DNA of 51,696 bases from Henriciella sp. (GCA_021776655.1 JAJFFK010000014.1:1-51696); one strand, 5' to 3'; positions 1 to 8,903 are shown, counted from the stretch's first letter. A program made the numbers and translations. Notes: generated by a model from the sequence alone, not told the origin.

Positions 1-130
1 GCGGTGTTTAAGCCTCGAACGCAACCATTGTTAAGCTACGGTGAGGCCCGCGTGCCGCATCCGCGCAAGGCTCTATCTGTATAAGCGGACATCGGTGAGG
101 TGGGCCGGGGGGATGGGTATGTTTGGATCT

Positions 131-153
131 TGCCTCGCGCTTAGCGCGGGGCA
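131..153. terminator. GC-rich hairpin downstream of the DUF1178 gene
   Basis: Ten-base-pair stem (arms 131-140 and 144-153) with a 3-nt loop and one T-G pair on the plus strand. It lies just past the stop of the leftward DUF1178 gene. There is no T-run, and on the minus-strand transcript the wobble becomes an A-C mismatch, so it may instead end a rightward gene left of the window. The rest of 1-164 shows no gene. Confidence 0.35.
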
Positions 154-164
154 CAACCAGAGCC

Positions 165-602
165 CTAATTCAGTTTTTCGTCATCGCGCGGTTTGGCGGG
201 AGTGAAGGCGGGGGGCAAAGGTTCGGCCGGCACGCCTTCGTCTTTCAGGTCAGCGCGTTCCTGGGCAGTGGTTTCGCCCCAGATCGGTTTGTGATCGGCC
301 TCGCCATAATGCATCGCCCGCGCCTCGGTGGCAAAACCGCCGCCGACATAATCGAAATTCTCGGCGACGTGCTGGCGCGCGGCGGCGGCGAGTTTGCCGA
401 ACACCCGTTGCGGGTCGGGCTCGGACTTGCGTTTGGTGCCGCTGACCGAAGGCGCCATGATTTGCTTCTCGACGCGGGTGCCGCCGCAGTGTGGGCAGCT
501 CACCAGACCACTTGCGGCCTGTTTGTCATACCCATCAGAGGAGGCGAACCAGGCTTCAAACCCGGTATCACAGTCAAGACAGGAGAGGGCGTAACGGATC
601 AT
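165..602 (-). CDS. DUF1178 family protein
   Basis: A 145-residue protein that matches the alphaproteobacterial DUF1178 family in length and layout. The N-terminal half carries a zinc-ribbon-like pair of CxxC units (C8/C11 and C36/C39), followed by a charged, proline-rich C-terminal half with the family-typical stretch around FDYVGGGFATEARAMHYGE. The function of the family is unknown; the cysteines suggest metal binding. The gene lies 12 bp downstream of grxC on the same strand, and with comF the three form a leftward block found in many alphaproteobacteria. It is probably a cytosolic protein, since no signal peptide or membrane segment is visible. The family call is firm; any role beyond metal binding would be a guess. 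Confidence 0.88.
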   Translation of the reverse strand: MIRYALSCLDCDTGFEAWFASSDGYDKQAASGLVSCPHCGGTRVEKQIMAPSVSGTKRKSEPDPQRVFGKLAAAARQHVAENFDYVGGGFATEARAMHYGEADHKPIWGETTAQERADLKDEGVPAEPLPPAFTPAKPRDDEKLN

Positions 603-614
603 GCGACAAGTCTA

Positions 615-872
615 TCAGGGTGCCAACAATGCGTCGAGCTTTCCACTACGCTCCAGCCCCATCAGCTCGTCGCAGCCGCCAATATGCTGGTCGCCTATGA
701 AAATTTGCGGGAAGGTCCGTGCGCCATTTGCACGCTGGATCATCTCTTGTTTCTTGGCCGCATTCATGCCCGCATCAATATGCGAGATCACTATTCCCTT
801 GCTCTTCAGCAGCTTCATTGCGCGTGTACAGAAGGGGCAGAACATCCGCGTATAAATCGTGACATTGGTCAT
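615..872 (-). CDS. grxC: Glutaredoxin 3
   Basis: An 85-residue dithiol glutaredoxin, the normal size for bacterial Grx3. The active-site CPFC motif lies at residues 12-15 (FCPFCTRAM), the cis-proline region TFPQIFIG is near residue 54, and the glutathione-binding GGCDEL segment follows. It reduces protein disulfides and glutathionylated proteins in the cytosol with glutathione as electron donor, and can serve ribonucleotide reductase. It sits between comF (upstream, 32 bp) and the DUF1178 gene (downstream), almost certainly co-transcribed. Nothing is missing or unusual in the motifs. Confidence 0.95.
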   Translation of the reverse strand: MTNVTIYTRMFCPFCTRAMKLLKSKGIVISHIDAGMNAAKKQEMIQRANGARTFPQIFIGDQHIGGCDELMGLERSGKLDALLAP

Positions 873-904
873 TGGCGCGACCCTTTTTGTTTAAGCTTCG
901 GCCT

Positions 905-1675
905 CTATATGGTGACGTCGGTCTCTCTGACAACGCGCGCGAGCACAAGCACGTTCACATGTGCGGCACCGGCCCCGCGCAGCGCCTTGGTACAGGCCGC
1001 CAGAGTTGAGCCGGTTGTGTAGACGTCATCGACTAAAGTAACGATCGCACCGTCGATTTTCTGGCACCGTGATTGACGGACTTTGAACGCGCCTGCGACA
1101 TTTTTTCGCCGCTGGCGGGCAGTTAATCCGCCTTGGCTCGGTGTGGATTTTGTGCGTGCCAGAGCATCAACCAGGACCGGGGTCTGGCTGCGGCGTCCAA
1201 TGCCTTGGGCTAGCCACCCGGCTTGGTTGAAGCCGCGCTTGGCCAAACGGCGATAATGTAGCGGCACCGGCACCAGCAGGTCGGTCTTGACCAGGATATC
1301 CTGACCCGCCAGCACCATCCAATTGGCGAGTGTCGCCAGGCCATCGCGCCGTCCGGCATGTTTCAGCTCAAGCACCGCTTGGCGGGACACTTCATCATAG
1401 GCCAAAGCGGCGCGGGCTTGATCCCAAGCGGGTGGGCGTCCGGCACAGGCTCCGCACTGGCTGTCATCGCCAAGGTCGAGCTCAAGCGGCAAAGCGCAGG
1501 TGCGACAGCCCGCGCCGCTCAAAAAGTGCAGTTTGGCAAAGTCTGCAGCCGCGACCGCGCCCTCACCGCCATGACGTTCGCCGGTCAGAATCGACCGTGC
1601 GGGCCAGATAAATCCCGCCACCGACCGCATTGCAGTCTTTGCTGATCGAACCACAGGGTGCATATCCAGAGCCAT
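905..1675 (-). CDS. comF: ComF family phosphoribosyltransferase-like protein
   Basis: A double-zinc-ribbon/phosphoribosyltransferase protein of the ComF/GntX type. Near the N-terminus are CRTC and CGAC cysteine pairs; the C-terminal half has the PRPP-binding signature VTLVDDVYTTGSTLAAC. ComF proteins take part in DNA uptake in competent bacteria, but alphaproteobacterial copies are usually simply annotated as ComF family. The open frame extends back to 1771, but that would overlap the divergent methyltransferase gene by about 100 bp and adds a basic, unconserved leader. I therefore place the start at the ATG at 1675, with 1663 as an alternative. With 1675 the two divergent start codons share the bases CAT/ATG around 1673-1676. 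Confidence 0.88.
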   Translation of the reverse strand: MALDMHPVVRSAKTAMRSVAGFIWPARSILTGERHGGEGAVAAADFAKLHFLSGAGCRTCALPLELDLGDDSQCGACAGRPPAWDQARAALAYDEVSRQAVLELKHAGRRDGLATLANWMVLAGQDILVKTDLLVPVPLHYRRLAKRGFNQAGWLAQGIGRRSQTPVLVDALARTKSTPSQGGLTARQRRKNVAGAFKVRQSRCQKIDGAIVTLVDDVYTTGSTLAACTKALRGAGAAHVNVLVLARVVRETDVTI

Positions 1676-2582
1676 GACTGCCAAACAGCCTCCTGCTTTG
1701 TTTGATCGCGTCCACGTCGCGCAGAATCGCGACCGGGCCGCGAAGCGGTTTCGTGAACATGCCTTCCTCAAGGTCCGCGAGTCCAGTCACTTGGTCGAGC
1801 GGCTCGGCGATGTCTCGCGTCACTTTCCACTGGCATTGGATCTGGGCGCGCATGATGGCCAAGCGGGGCAGGCCCTGCTTGCCAGCGGTCAGGTTGATCA
1901 GGTCGTGGCACTGGAACGATCCAGGCGTTTGGCAGGAATGGCTTGCCGCAATGGGTTGATGACCCTGATCGGGGATGAGGAGGGGCTACCTTTTGCGCCG
2001 GAAAGCTTTGATCTCGCGGTCAGTGTTTTGGTGCTGCATTGGGTCAATGATCTCCCCGGCGCGCTGGTGCAGATCAGGCAGGTCTTGAAGCCGGACGGTC
2101 TGTTTTTGGGCTGCCTGCTTGGCGGCGGGACCCTGAATGAGCTGCGCATCGCTTTGATCGAAGCAGAGAGCGAGCTTTGCGGCGGGGTCAGCCCGCGCAT
2201 CTCGCCGTTGCCACGGTTACAAGATGTGGCCGGACTGATGCAGCGGGCCGGCTTCGCCTTGCCAGTGGCAGACATTGAGCATGTAACCGTGCGTTATTCG
2301 AGCCCGATGAAGCTGTTTGAGGATTTGCGCGGGATCGGCGAACAAGCCGCCTTCGCGCCGCGAGAGGGTCAGTTGCGACGCCCACTTTCGCGGCGACTAT
2401 TGGCGCGGGCCATGGAGATTTATCAAGCGCGGTTCAGCGACCCGGACGGCAAGGTTCGAGCCAGCTTTGAAATTATCTGGATGTCAGGATGGGGCCCGGC
2501 TAGCCATCAGCCCAAGCCGCTGAAACCTGGCAGCGCCAAAACCAGCCTGGCCGATGCGGTGCGCGGCAGAAAGCCGGTTTGA
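1674..2582 (+). CDS. SAM-dependent methyltransferase, BioC/NDUFAF5-like
   Basis: A 302-residue class I methyltransferase. Residues ~8-30 (FDRVHVAQNRDRAAKRF) form the N-terminal helix typical of the alphaproteobacterial BioC-like/NDUFAF5 group. The SAM-binding glycine motif is ALDLGAHDGQAGQALL near residue 54, motif II-like FDLAVSVLVLHWVNDLP follows, and LKPDGLFLGCLLGGGTLNELR is the post-motif loop characteristic of this group. NDUFAF5 is known to hydroxylate an arginine of complex I subunit NDUFS7 in mitochondria, whereas BioC methylates malonyl-ACP. Which applies here cannot be told by eye, and no bio genes are nearby. It diverges from comF with overlapping start codons, a layout shared by many alphaproteobacteria. 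Confidence 0.85.
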   Translation: MTAKQPPALFDRVHVAQNRDRAAKRFREHAFLKVRESSHLVERLGDVSRHFPLALDLGAHDGQAGQALLASGQVDQVVALERSRRLAGMACRNGLMTLIGDEEGLPFAPESFDLAVSVLVLHWVNDLPGALVQIRQVLKPDGLFLGCLLGGGTLNELRIALIEAESELCGGVSPRISPLPRLQDVAGLMQRAGFALPVADIEHVTVRYSSPMKLFEDLRGIGEQAAFAPREGQLRRPLSRRLLARAMEIYQARFSDPDGKVRASFEIIWMSGWGPASHQPKPLKPGSAKTSLADAVRGRKPV

Positions 2583-2655
2583 TTTGTTATCGCTCACGGC
2601 TATTCCTCGCGCTGCGAGGGCCTGCGCGGGCGCGCCGGGCTGCAGTCGCCGCCTG

Positions 2656-2686
2656 AGAACGTTTCCGCCAAGCTTAGAAACGTTCT
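2656..2686. repeat. 10-bp perfect inverted repeat, operator-like
   Basis: AGAACGTTTC at 2656-2665 is mirrored exactly by GAAACGTTCT at 2677-2686, separated by 11 nt. No T-run follows, so it is unlikely to be a terminator. It lies 59 bp before the permease start and is followed by TTGACA (2693-2698), although no good -10 box is found at the right distance. It could be a dimeric repressor site controlling the permease. Confidence 0.4.
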
Positions 2687-2744
2687 GCTCGCTTGACACA
2701 ATTACCCGGCTCAGGCCCATTGGCGGCAATCGGGGAGGGCGGTG

Positions 2745-3860
2745 ATGACGAATAAATCAATCATGACCAGCACGTGGATCATCGCCACAGGTGTGATCAT
2801 CGGGCTGTTATATTTTGGCCGGGATATATTCGCGCCGTTTGCGCTGGCGGTTTTTCTGTTTCTGGTGATCGAGGGCTTTGCCCACTCAATCGATATTCGC
2901 TCTGATCTGCTCAAACGGGGCGGGTCGCGGGTGTTTGCTGTGTTGACGGTTTTGGGCGGGTTTGTCGGGTTCATGGTTTTGTTGGTGCAGGGTGTGGCGC
3001 AATTTGGTGGCCAGGCATCCGCCTATGAGGAAAGTATCAACGCGCTGATCACCGATCTGTACGGCGTGTTCAGTCTTGGTGACGCCCCGACGCTGACGGA
3101 ACTGATATTCAACGAATCAGGACAAAAATTCTTTGGCATGATCGCCAATGCGACCAGCCGCCTGACCGGTGATCTGGTCTTGATCCTGGTCTATGTCGCG
3201 TTTCTATTTCTGGCCCAATCGGTTTGGCCGAAAAAGCTCGACCGGATATTCCCAGATGAAGACCAGCGCGAGCGCGTACGCGGGGTTGGGCAAGAGGCGC
3301 GCAAAGGGATTGAGGTCTATTTGTGGACCCAGACCGTAATTAGCGCCCTGATCACGGCTTTGACCTATGTCACGTTACTGGCATTGGGGGTTGAGAATGC
3401 CCTGTTCCTGTCGGCGCTGATTTTCATCCTAAATTATATTCCGACCATCGGCTCAATTATTGCGGCGCTCGTCCCGCCTTTGTTCGCGCTGGTGCAGCCT
3501 GAGCTTGCCGAGTGGATTCCAGGGAGCCCGCCAAATGATCAATATATATTTGCGGGTCTGGTCTTTTTCAGCGTGAGCTTCTGGCAGTTCAGCATTGGCA
3601 ATTTTGTGCAACCTCGGATGATGAGTGACACGCTGAACCTGTCAGCTTTGGTGGTTTTACTGTCTCTCGCTGTTTGGGGGGCGATTTGGGGTATTCCGGG
3701 CATGTTCTTGTCGGCCCCTTTAACCGTCCTGATGATGATCATGTTTGCTCAAGCTAAATCGACCTATTGGCTCGCGGTCCTGTTGTCAGCAAACGGAGAC
3801 CCAGCGTCCGCGCCGCTTGAAAAAGCGGCCGTGATTGAGGAGGGAAATTCGAATGAATAG
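2745..3860 (+). CDS. AI-2E family transporter (PerM/YdiK-type permease)
   Basis: A 371-residue inner-membrane protein with about eight hydrophobic segments: two near the N-terminus, one around residue 70, and a cluster from ~140 to the end. It fits the AI-2E exporter/PerM superfamily, including the conserved C-terminal region ILNYIPTIGSIIAALVPPLFAL and FVQPRMMSDTLNLSALVVLLSL. Members export autoinducer-2 or act as sodium-coupled antiporters; the substrate here is unknown. I chose the ATG at 2745 because GGGGAGGG lies 5-8 nt upstream; the GTG at 2742 is the alternative. It ends before a strong rightward terminator, so it is probably monocistronic. Confidence 0.88.
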   Translation: MTNKSIMTSTWIIATGVIIGLLYFGRDIFAPFALAVFLFLVIEGFAHSIDIRSDLLKRGGSRVFAVLTVLGGFVGFMVLLVQGVAQFGGQASAYEESINALITDLYGVFSLGDAPTLTELIFNESGQKFFGMIANATSRLTGDLVLILVYVAFLFLAQSVWPKKLDRIFPDEDQRERVRGVGQEARKGIEVYLWTQTVISALITALTYVTLLALGVENALFLSALIFILNYIPTIGSIIAALVPPLFALVQPELAEWIPGSPPNDQYIFAGLVFFSVSFWQFSIGNFVQPRMMSDTLNLSALVVLLSLAVWGAIWGIPGMFLSAPLTVLMMIMFAQAKSTYWLAVLLSANGDPASAPLEKAAVIEEGNSNE

Positions 3861-3959
3861 GCGCAGTCATTGCAGCTGGCTGTGAAGAATGTGCTTGGCA
3901 GTTTCAGAGGATCAGGTCATAGATAGCGACAAATAGCCTTGATTTTTCAGATATAGAAT

Positions 3960-4050
3960 CTGGCCTCCGCGTGCGTCCCCCACCCAGCCTGCGGATGAGG
4001 CCAGTTAGGGCCCACCGGACACGTCCCCGTTCGGTGGGTCCGTTTTATTT
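3960..4050 (+). ncRNA. Candidate two-hairpin small RNA with C-rich loops
   Basis: Between the permease and the glutamate dehydrogenase lie two adjacent hairpins. The first pairs CTGGCCTC (3960-3967) with GAGGCCAG (3997-4004) and holds a 20-nt C-rich loop containing CCCCCACCC. Three bases later a second hairpin (4008-4041) with a CCCC-containing loop runs into a T-rich tract. TATAGA (3952-3957) could be a -10 box, but no clear -35 box is seen and the expected start would fall a few bases into the first stem. Alphaproteobacterial trans-acting sRNAs often expose C-rich, Shine-Dalgarno-complementary loops. It could also just be the 3' end of the permease transcript. Confidence 0.35.
4008..4050 (+). 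terminator. Rho-independent terminator
   Basis: A 10-bp stem (GGGCCCACCG 4008-4017 with CGGTGGGTCC 4032-4041, one G-T pair) and 14-nt loop, followed directly by GTTTTATTT. It is a good rightward terminator for the permease gene or for the candidate small RNA. The leftward glutamate dehydrogenase gene ends 29 bp to the right. Confidence 0.8.
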
Positions 4051-4078
4051 GACCTCGCGCTTCTTGGCGGTCCTGACC

Positions 4079-7000
4079 CTAAGCCTGCGCGGTGATTTGC
4101 ATAAACTTGCGGACCGCGTCAGCCGCCAGTGCAAATTGCGCGAAGCCAGGTTTGCTTGCCGTGAAGGTCCGGATATTGGCGACCAATTGCCGACGTGCAG
4201 CAGCATGTTCATTCAGCCAGGCTTCACCGCCAGCCAATGATGCTCTGACGGCGAGACATTGCTGATCGCGTAATTCCCGGATCAGACGGCGGGTGGCAAG
4301 TCGGTCCCAATAAGGCATTGTCAGCAATGCATCCTGCGCATTGCTTCTAAGACGATCCAGATGCAGCGCTTCGCCGATGACCTGGGATGCGGCATAAACT
4401 TTGCTGATATCAATTGCATGCTCGGTTGCGATCGCGGAGAGACCAGGAGCTTCGTCAACGAAGCCTGCAAGGGCGATCCTTTTTGCCAGTTTTTGCGATA
4501 CCCCGCCTTTGGCCAATGATCTGGTCAGCTTGTCTCGGCGACTGGCCTCAAAAGGACTTAAATATCTCGGCATTGACTTGCACATGCGGCTAACCGGGCC
4601 GGTGAGCGTCTCGAGTGTCGTCTCAATTGCATCACCTTGGTGCAATTGAACCAAGCTTTGCGTCAACCCAGACAGAGCCTCAGCAAGCGTCAATTGCAGC
4701 GCGATCTGATGGCCAGCCAAGACCTTGTTGTCGAGTTGGTTAATGTCAGCTTGTAGGGTATCGGAGTCGAGTAGTTTTCGAGCAATCTCGAAGGCGGCGG
4801 TAATGCTTGCACTGTCTCCGCCGGTTTGTTCTTGCAAGCGCAACCAGAACACCGGGCCGTTCACATCGATGATACGATTAGCAAGGACTGTGGCGATGAT
4901 TTCCCGCTTCAGGCGGTGGGCCTGCATCGACGCATCATATGTATGTAGCGCCTGTGGGAAATAGGCCTGTAATGTCGCGTGGAAATAGGGGTCGTCTGGT
5001 ATTGTCGATGCTGTCAGATCATCGAACAGGACAATTTTTGTCCATGCCATGATGACCGCAATCTCAGGTCGAGACAGCGATTTCCCCATTTCTTTTCGGG
5101 CGCTCATTTCGGCTGCAGCTGGCAAGCCTTCAACGCCCCGGTCGAGGACACCGCGCCGCTCCAGCTCGACCATTAACCGCTCCAGAGCATCATGGTCTTT
5201 CTTGGCCGTCGCTTCAGCCAGACTGAGCGCGGCGGTCTGGGTGTAATTGTGGGCCAGAACGTGCGCCGATACATCACCCGTCATTGACGCGAGCAACGTG
5301 TTGCGCTCGCCTCTGGGCAGCGCTTTGCGCCGCATGGCTTCGGTGCACAGGATCTTGATATTGACCTCATGGTCAGAGCTGTCGACACCGGCAGAATTAT
5401 CGATCGCGTCAGTATTGATGCGGCCACCCGCCATCGCAAATTCAATCCGTCCGGCCTGAGTGAGGCCAAGATTTGCACCCTCGCCAACGACTTTAGCGTG
5501 CAGTTGCTTGCCATTGATACGGATTGCATCATTGCCGCGATCTCCAGCCGCATCATGGGTTTCATTGCTTGCCTTGATATATGTGCCAATGCCGCCAAAC
5601 CAAATCAGATCGCACTCGACCTTGAGCAGCGCATGGATCAATTCGTCCGGCGTCACCGTGTTGACCTTGAGCCCGGTCATGGCCTTGATTTGAGCGCTTA
5701 GGTCAATCGATTTGGCACTGCGGTCAAAGATGCCCCCGCCTTGCGAAATCAGACTGTGATCATAGTCCATCCAGCTTGAGCGCGGCAGGTCGAACACGCG
5801 CTGACGCTCGGTCCACAGCCGTTCGAGGTCTTGAGGATCGGGATCGACAAAGATGTGCATATGGTTGAACGCAGCTTGCAGGCGAGTGAATTTCGATAGC
5901 AACATGCCATTGCCGAACACGTCGCCGCTCATGTCGCCGCAGCCGATCACGGTGAACGGTTCTGACTGAATGTCAGTGCCGATCTCGCGGAAGTGGCGCT
6001 TCACCGCTTCCCACGCGCCGCGCGCTGTGATGCCCATCTTTTTGTGATCGTAACCTGCTGAGCCTCCCGAGGCAAAGGCGTCGCCAAGCCAGAAGCCAAG
6101 GCCTTCGCTGATCTCATTGGCGATATCGGAGAACGTGGCCGTTCCCTTGTCGGCAGCGACCACAAGATATGGGTCTTCGCCGTCCCAGATGACGGTGTTT
6201 TCGGGGGGCTGAACCTTGCCATCCACGAGGTTGTCAGTCAGTCCGAGCAATGCGGTGATGAACATCCGGTAGGCGACGATGCCGCCATCGCGGATCTCTT
6301 CGCGCGAGCCACTTGCAGGCAGTTGCTTTGGGAAGAACCCACCCTTTGACCCGACCGGCACGATGACCGCATTCTTGACTTGTTGGGCTTTGACCAGACC
6401 GAGAACTTCGGTGCGGAAATCATCGCGCCGATCAGACCAGCGCAGGCCGCCGCGCGCCACTGCGCCGAAACGACAATGCACGCCTTCGACTAGCGGGCTC
6501 GACATGAAAATTTCGCGGAAGGGTTTCGGTGCTGGCAGGTCTTTCAGGTCGCGACTGGCAATCTTGAAAGAGATGTAAGGGTGCGGCTCACCGTCCGCAT
6601 CGGTCTGGTAGAAATTCGTGCGCTGTATCGCCATGATCAAAGCCGCCACACGCCGGATGACCCGGTCATGATCGAGCGATTTAACGAGTTTCAAGCCTTC
6701 ATCTAGCCGAGCTTGAGCTGCGGTCAGATCTGGGTTGTCAGCGTTTTTGTCAGCGCCCTGACCAGGCTCAAACCGGGCCTTGAAGAGGGTGACCAGATCG
6801 CGTGTCAGATCAGGGTTTGTATTCAGAGCTTCTATCTGGGTCGTCCGGGCTGGATCGAGGCCCGATTGGTGGCGATAGGCGCACAGCGTTCGGCACAGGG
6901 CTGCCTCGCGCCAATCAAGCCCGGCCTTGAACACCAGCGCATTAAAGCCATCATTCTCTGCCTGGCCACTCCAGACCGCGACGAAGGCATCTTCAAAGGC

Positions 7001-8803
7001 TTTGCTGAAGGTCTCTAGATCACCGCTTTCGAAATTGACCATGCGCATGGAGAGGGCGTGGACCCAGTATCGGTCCGGGGCATCCTTAACTGGCTTTTGG
7101 TTTGGTCTGACCGGGTAGCCGGTTTCGAAATCGACAAACAAGCCCATTCGCTCGAACATTGGAACACAATCGGACAGGGCAATCGAGCCGTTGCGAGCAT
7201 AGATTTTCGCCCGTACTGTCGTCGCCCCATCGTTTGGCAGACGGTAGGCACGTAGCTTCACCGGATGTTCTGCGCTGAGGTCAGAGATCGCGACAACATC
7301 AGCCATCGCCTCTTCGGGTAAAAAGGATTCGCGATAGGCGGCGTTGAATGCACCGTTGAATATGGTTGCCTGCGAAATCGAGGCGTCACCCTGCTTGTGC
7401 GCCATGGTGGCATCGCGAAAACGGTCATCCCAGGTTCTGGAAATATCGCTTAGCTCTTGCTCAAGTGCGGCTTCATCAGGCTTTTCGAAATCTGTTGGCA
7501 GGGCAATTTCAAACAGGACACGAACCAGGGAGGCACCATCAAAATGCGGTTCGAAACTGGATAAGCGCCCGTTGAACGCCGCTTCTAATTTTCCCCCAAC
7601 TTTCAGGCGTAGATTTGTGTCATAGGCTTCACGCGGAACAAATACGACAGCACTGACAAAACGATTGAAGCGATCATAGCGCAAAAACAGGCGCACCCGT
7701 GGCCGCCCAATCAGCTGCAAAGCGCCAAGCATGATCGGCAGCAGCGTCTTGGAATTGGTCTGGATCAGCTCATCGCGCGGCCAGCTTTCCATGATGTTGG
7801 ACAAGGCTTTTTCGGTATAGCTATTCTTGCGTGCGCCGGAGCCCTCCAGAATTTTGGTCATGCGCCGTCGGATCAAGGGCACGTCGCGAACGCTATTGTG
7901 GTAGGCCTCGGATGTGTAAAGGCCGAGAAACCGGGTCTCGCCTTTCACCTGGCCGCCCTCACCAAAGTGTTTGACCCCGACATAATCGCACAAGGCTTGT
8001 CGGTGAACACGGCTCATCAATGTCGCCTTGGCCAGGATTAGCGGTTCCGGTTCGGACACGAACGCACTGATTTCACGGTTCAAAACCAGAGGCTCAGACC
8101 CGCGATTGAGAACATTGCAGTTTTCGTCACGCAGCAGGCCGAGATTAGAGCCCTTAACCATCTCAGGCTCTTCGGGTAGCACCGCCCCGTCATCAGCCAG
8201 TTGAAACGAATAATCGCGAGCGCCCAGGAACACGAAATGCTCGTTACCGAGCCAGTTCAGGAAGGCGATGGCTTCATTCTTGTACTCGTCAGGGACGTGC
8301 GGGTTGGCGGCCAGGCGCTCAACCTCGCGGGCCATCCGGGCGCGCATCGCCTGATAGTCGGTTGTGGCAATGGCGACGTCTTCCAAGGTTGCGCGCGCCG
8401 CATCAATCAGCGGTGCTTGCTCGGCATCGGTTAAAGGCGGCAGGTGGATTTGAATGTACGACCGGCGCTGGCCATTGCCAATATCAAGGATCGGGTGGAA
8501 CAGGGCGTTGACTTCATATCCCTGCAGGCTGCAGGCAGATAGAAGGCTGTCGACCAGAAAAGGCCGATCTGGCCCCACTGTCTCCAAATATTGGCTGCCA
8601 TGGGCGGATTGAAACCGCAGCTCAGCCTCGCCGGTTTGGATCGTCGTCGACCATTCGAACAGGTCTCTGCCAAACGCCGCAATCTCGTCTTGCGAGAACG
8701 TATTACTGGGTTCGGCACTCGCCTCGGCAAACATTTTTTCCAGCAATTGCTCGCGAAGGATGTTGAGGTCCGGCGTCTCGGAAGTATGGGGTGTATCAGC
8801 CAT
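4079..8803 (-). CDS. gdhZ: NAD-dependent glutamate dehydrogenase, large (180 kDa) class
   Basis: A 1574-residue enzyme of the NAD-GDH/GdhB large family, which normally runs to ~1600 residues. It oxidatively deaminates glutamate to 2-oxoglutarate and ammonia in the cytosol, feeding amino-acid carbon into the TCA cycle. The catalytic core is visible in the second half: VARGGLRWSDRRDDFRTEV and VIVPVGSKGGF carry the substrate-binding and catalytic lysine region, and VIGCGDMSGDVFGNGMLLS is the nucleotide-binding segment. The long N-terminal part carries regulatory ACT-like regions in this family. I chose the ATG at 8803 because GACAGG sits ~6 nt upstream; the ATG at 8818 has no ribosome-binding site. 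In Caulobacter the orthologue GdhZ also restrains FtsZ together with KidO; whether that holds here is unknown. Confidence 0.95.
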   Translation of the reverse strand: MADTPHTSETPDLNILREQLLEKMFAEASAEPSNTFSQDEIAAFGRDLFEWSTTIQTGEAELRFQSAHGSQYLETVGPDRPFLVDSLLSACSLQGYEVNALFHPILDIGNGQRRSYIQIHLPPLTDAEQAPLIDAARATLEDVAIATTDYQAMRARMAREVERLAANPHVPDEYKNEAIAFLNWLGNEHFVFLGARDYSFQLADDGAVLPEEPEMVKGSNLGLLRDENCNVLNRGSEPLVLNREISAFVSEPEPLILAKATLMSRVHRQALCDYVGVKHFGEGGQVKGETRFLGLYTSEAYHNSVRDVPLIRRRMTKILEGSGARKNSYTEKALSNIMESWPRDELIQTNSKTLLPIMLGALQLIGRPRVRLFLRYDRFNRFVSAVVFVPREAYDTNLRLKVGGKLEAAFNGRLSSFEPHFDGASLVRVLFEIALPTDFEKPDEAALEQELSDISRTWDDRFRDATMAHKQGDASISQATIFNGAFNAAYRESFLPEEAMADVVAISDLSAEHPVKLRAYRLPNDGATTVRAKIYARNGSIALSDCVPMFERMGLFVDFETGYPVRPNQKPVKDAPDRYWVHALSMRMVNFESGDLETFSKAFEDAFVAVWSGQAENDGFNALVFKAGLDWREAALCRTLCAYRHQSGLDPARTTQIEALNTNPDLTRDLVTLFKARFEPGQGADKNADNPDLTAAQARLDEGLKLVKSLDHDRVIRRVAALIMAIQRTNFYQTDADGEPHPYISFKIASRDLKDLPAPKPFREIFMSSPLVEGVHCRFGAVARGGLRWSDRRDDFRTEVLGLVKAQQVKNAVIVPVGSKGGFFPKQLPASGSREEIRDGGIVAYRMFITALLGLTDNLVDGKVQPPENTVIWDGEDPYLVVAADKGTATFSDIANEISEGLGFWLGDAFASGGSAGYDHKKMGITARGAWEAVKRHFREIGTDIQSEPFTVIGCGDMSGDVFGNGMLLSKFTRLQAAFNHMHIFVDPDPQDLERLWTERQRVFDLPRSSWMDYDHSLISQGGGIFDRSAKSIDLSAQIKAMTGLKVNTVTPDELIHALLKVECDLIWFGGIGTYIKASNETHDAAGDRGNDAIRINGKQLHAKVVGEGANLGLTQAGRIEFAMAGGRINTDAIDNSAGVDSSDHEVNIKILCTEAMRRKALPRGERNTLLASMTGDVSAHVLAHNYTQTAALSLAEATAKKDHDALERLMVELERRGVLDRGVEGLPAAAEMSARKEMGKSLSRPEIAVIMAWTKIVLFDDLTASTIPDDPYFHATLQAYFPQALHTYDASMQAHRLKREIIATVLANRIIDVNGPVFWLRLQEQTGGDSASITAAFEIARKLLDSDTLQADINQLDNKVLAGHQIALQLTLAEALSGLTQSLVQLHQGDAIETTLETLTGPVSRMCKSMPRYLSPFEASRRDKLTRSLAKGGVSQKLAKRIALAGFVDEAPGLSAIATEHAIDISKVYAASQVIGEALHLDRLRSNAQDALLTMPYWDRLATRRLIRELRDQQCLAVRASLAGGEAWLNEHAAARRQLVANIRTFTASKPGFAQFALAADAVRKFMQITAQA

Positions 8804-8864
8804 GGAAAACCTGTCCATTTGAGGAAGATTGCCTTTTACGTGAAATCGCCTGCCGTCTCAATTG

Positions 8865-8892
8865 GTGGAGAGGCAGAAAGTTGCCTCTCCAC
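8865..8892 (-). terminator. Strong hairpin after the M1 peptidase gene
   Basis: A perfect 11-bp stem (GTGGAGAGGCA 8865-8875 with TGCCTCTCCAC 8882-8892) and 6-nt loop, placed 11 bp past the stop codon of the leftward peptidase. No T-run follows on either strand, so it may act as an mRNA 3' stabiliser or a Rho-assisted terminator, and it insulates the dehydrogenase gene downstream. Confidence 0.6.
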
Positions 8893-8903
8893 TGCTGACA
8901 ACG

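Noticed and set aside
123-1022. Long rightward frame of ~300 codons
   Set aside because: It runs antisense across DUF1178, grxC and the end of comF, all of which have clear family motifs. It has no recognisable domain and an odd composition.
2656-2686. LexA (SOS) box
   Set aside because: The alphaproteobacterial box is a direct GTTC-N7-GTTC repeat. Here the GAAC and GTTC halves are inverted with the wrong spacing.
4079-8803. Frameshift or split in the very long dehydrogenase gene
   Set aside because: The frame is open throughout and the length fits the 180-kDa class, so it is a single intact gene.
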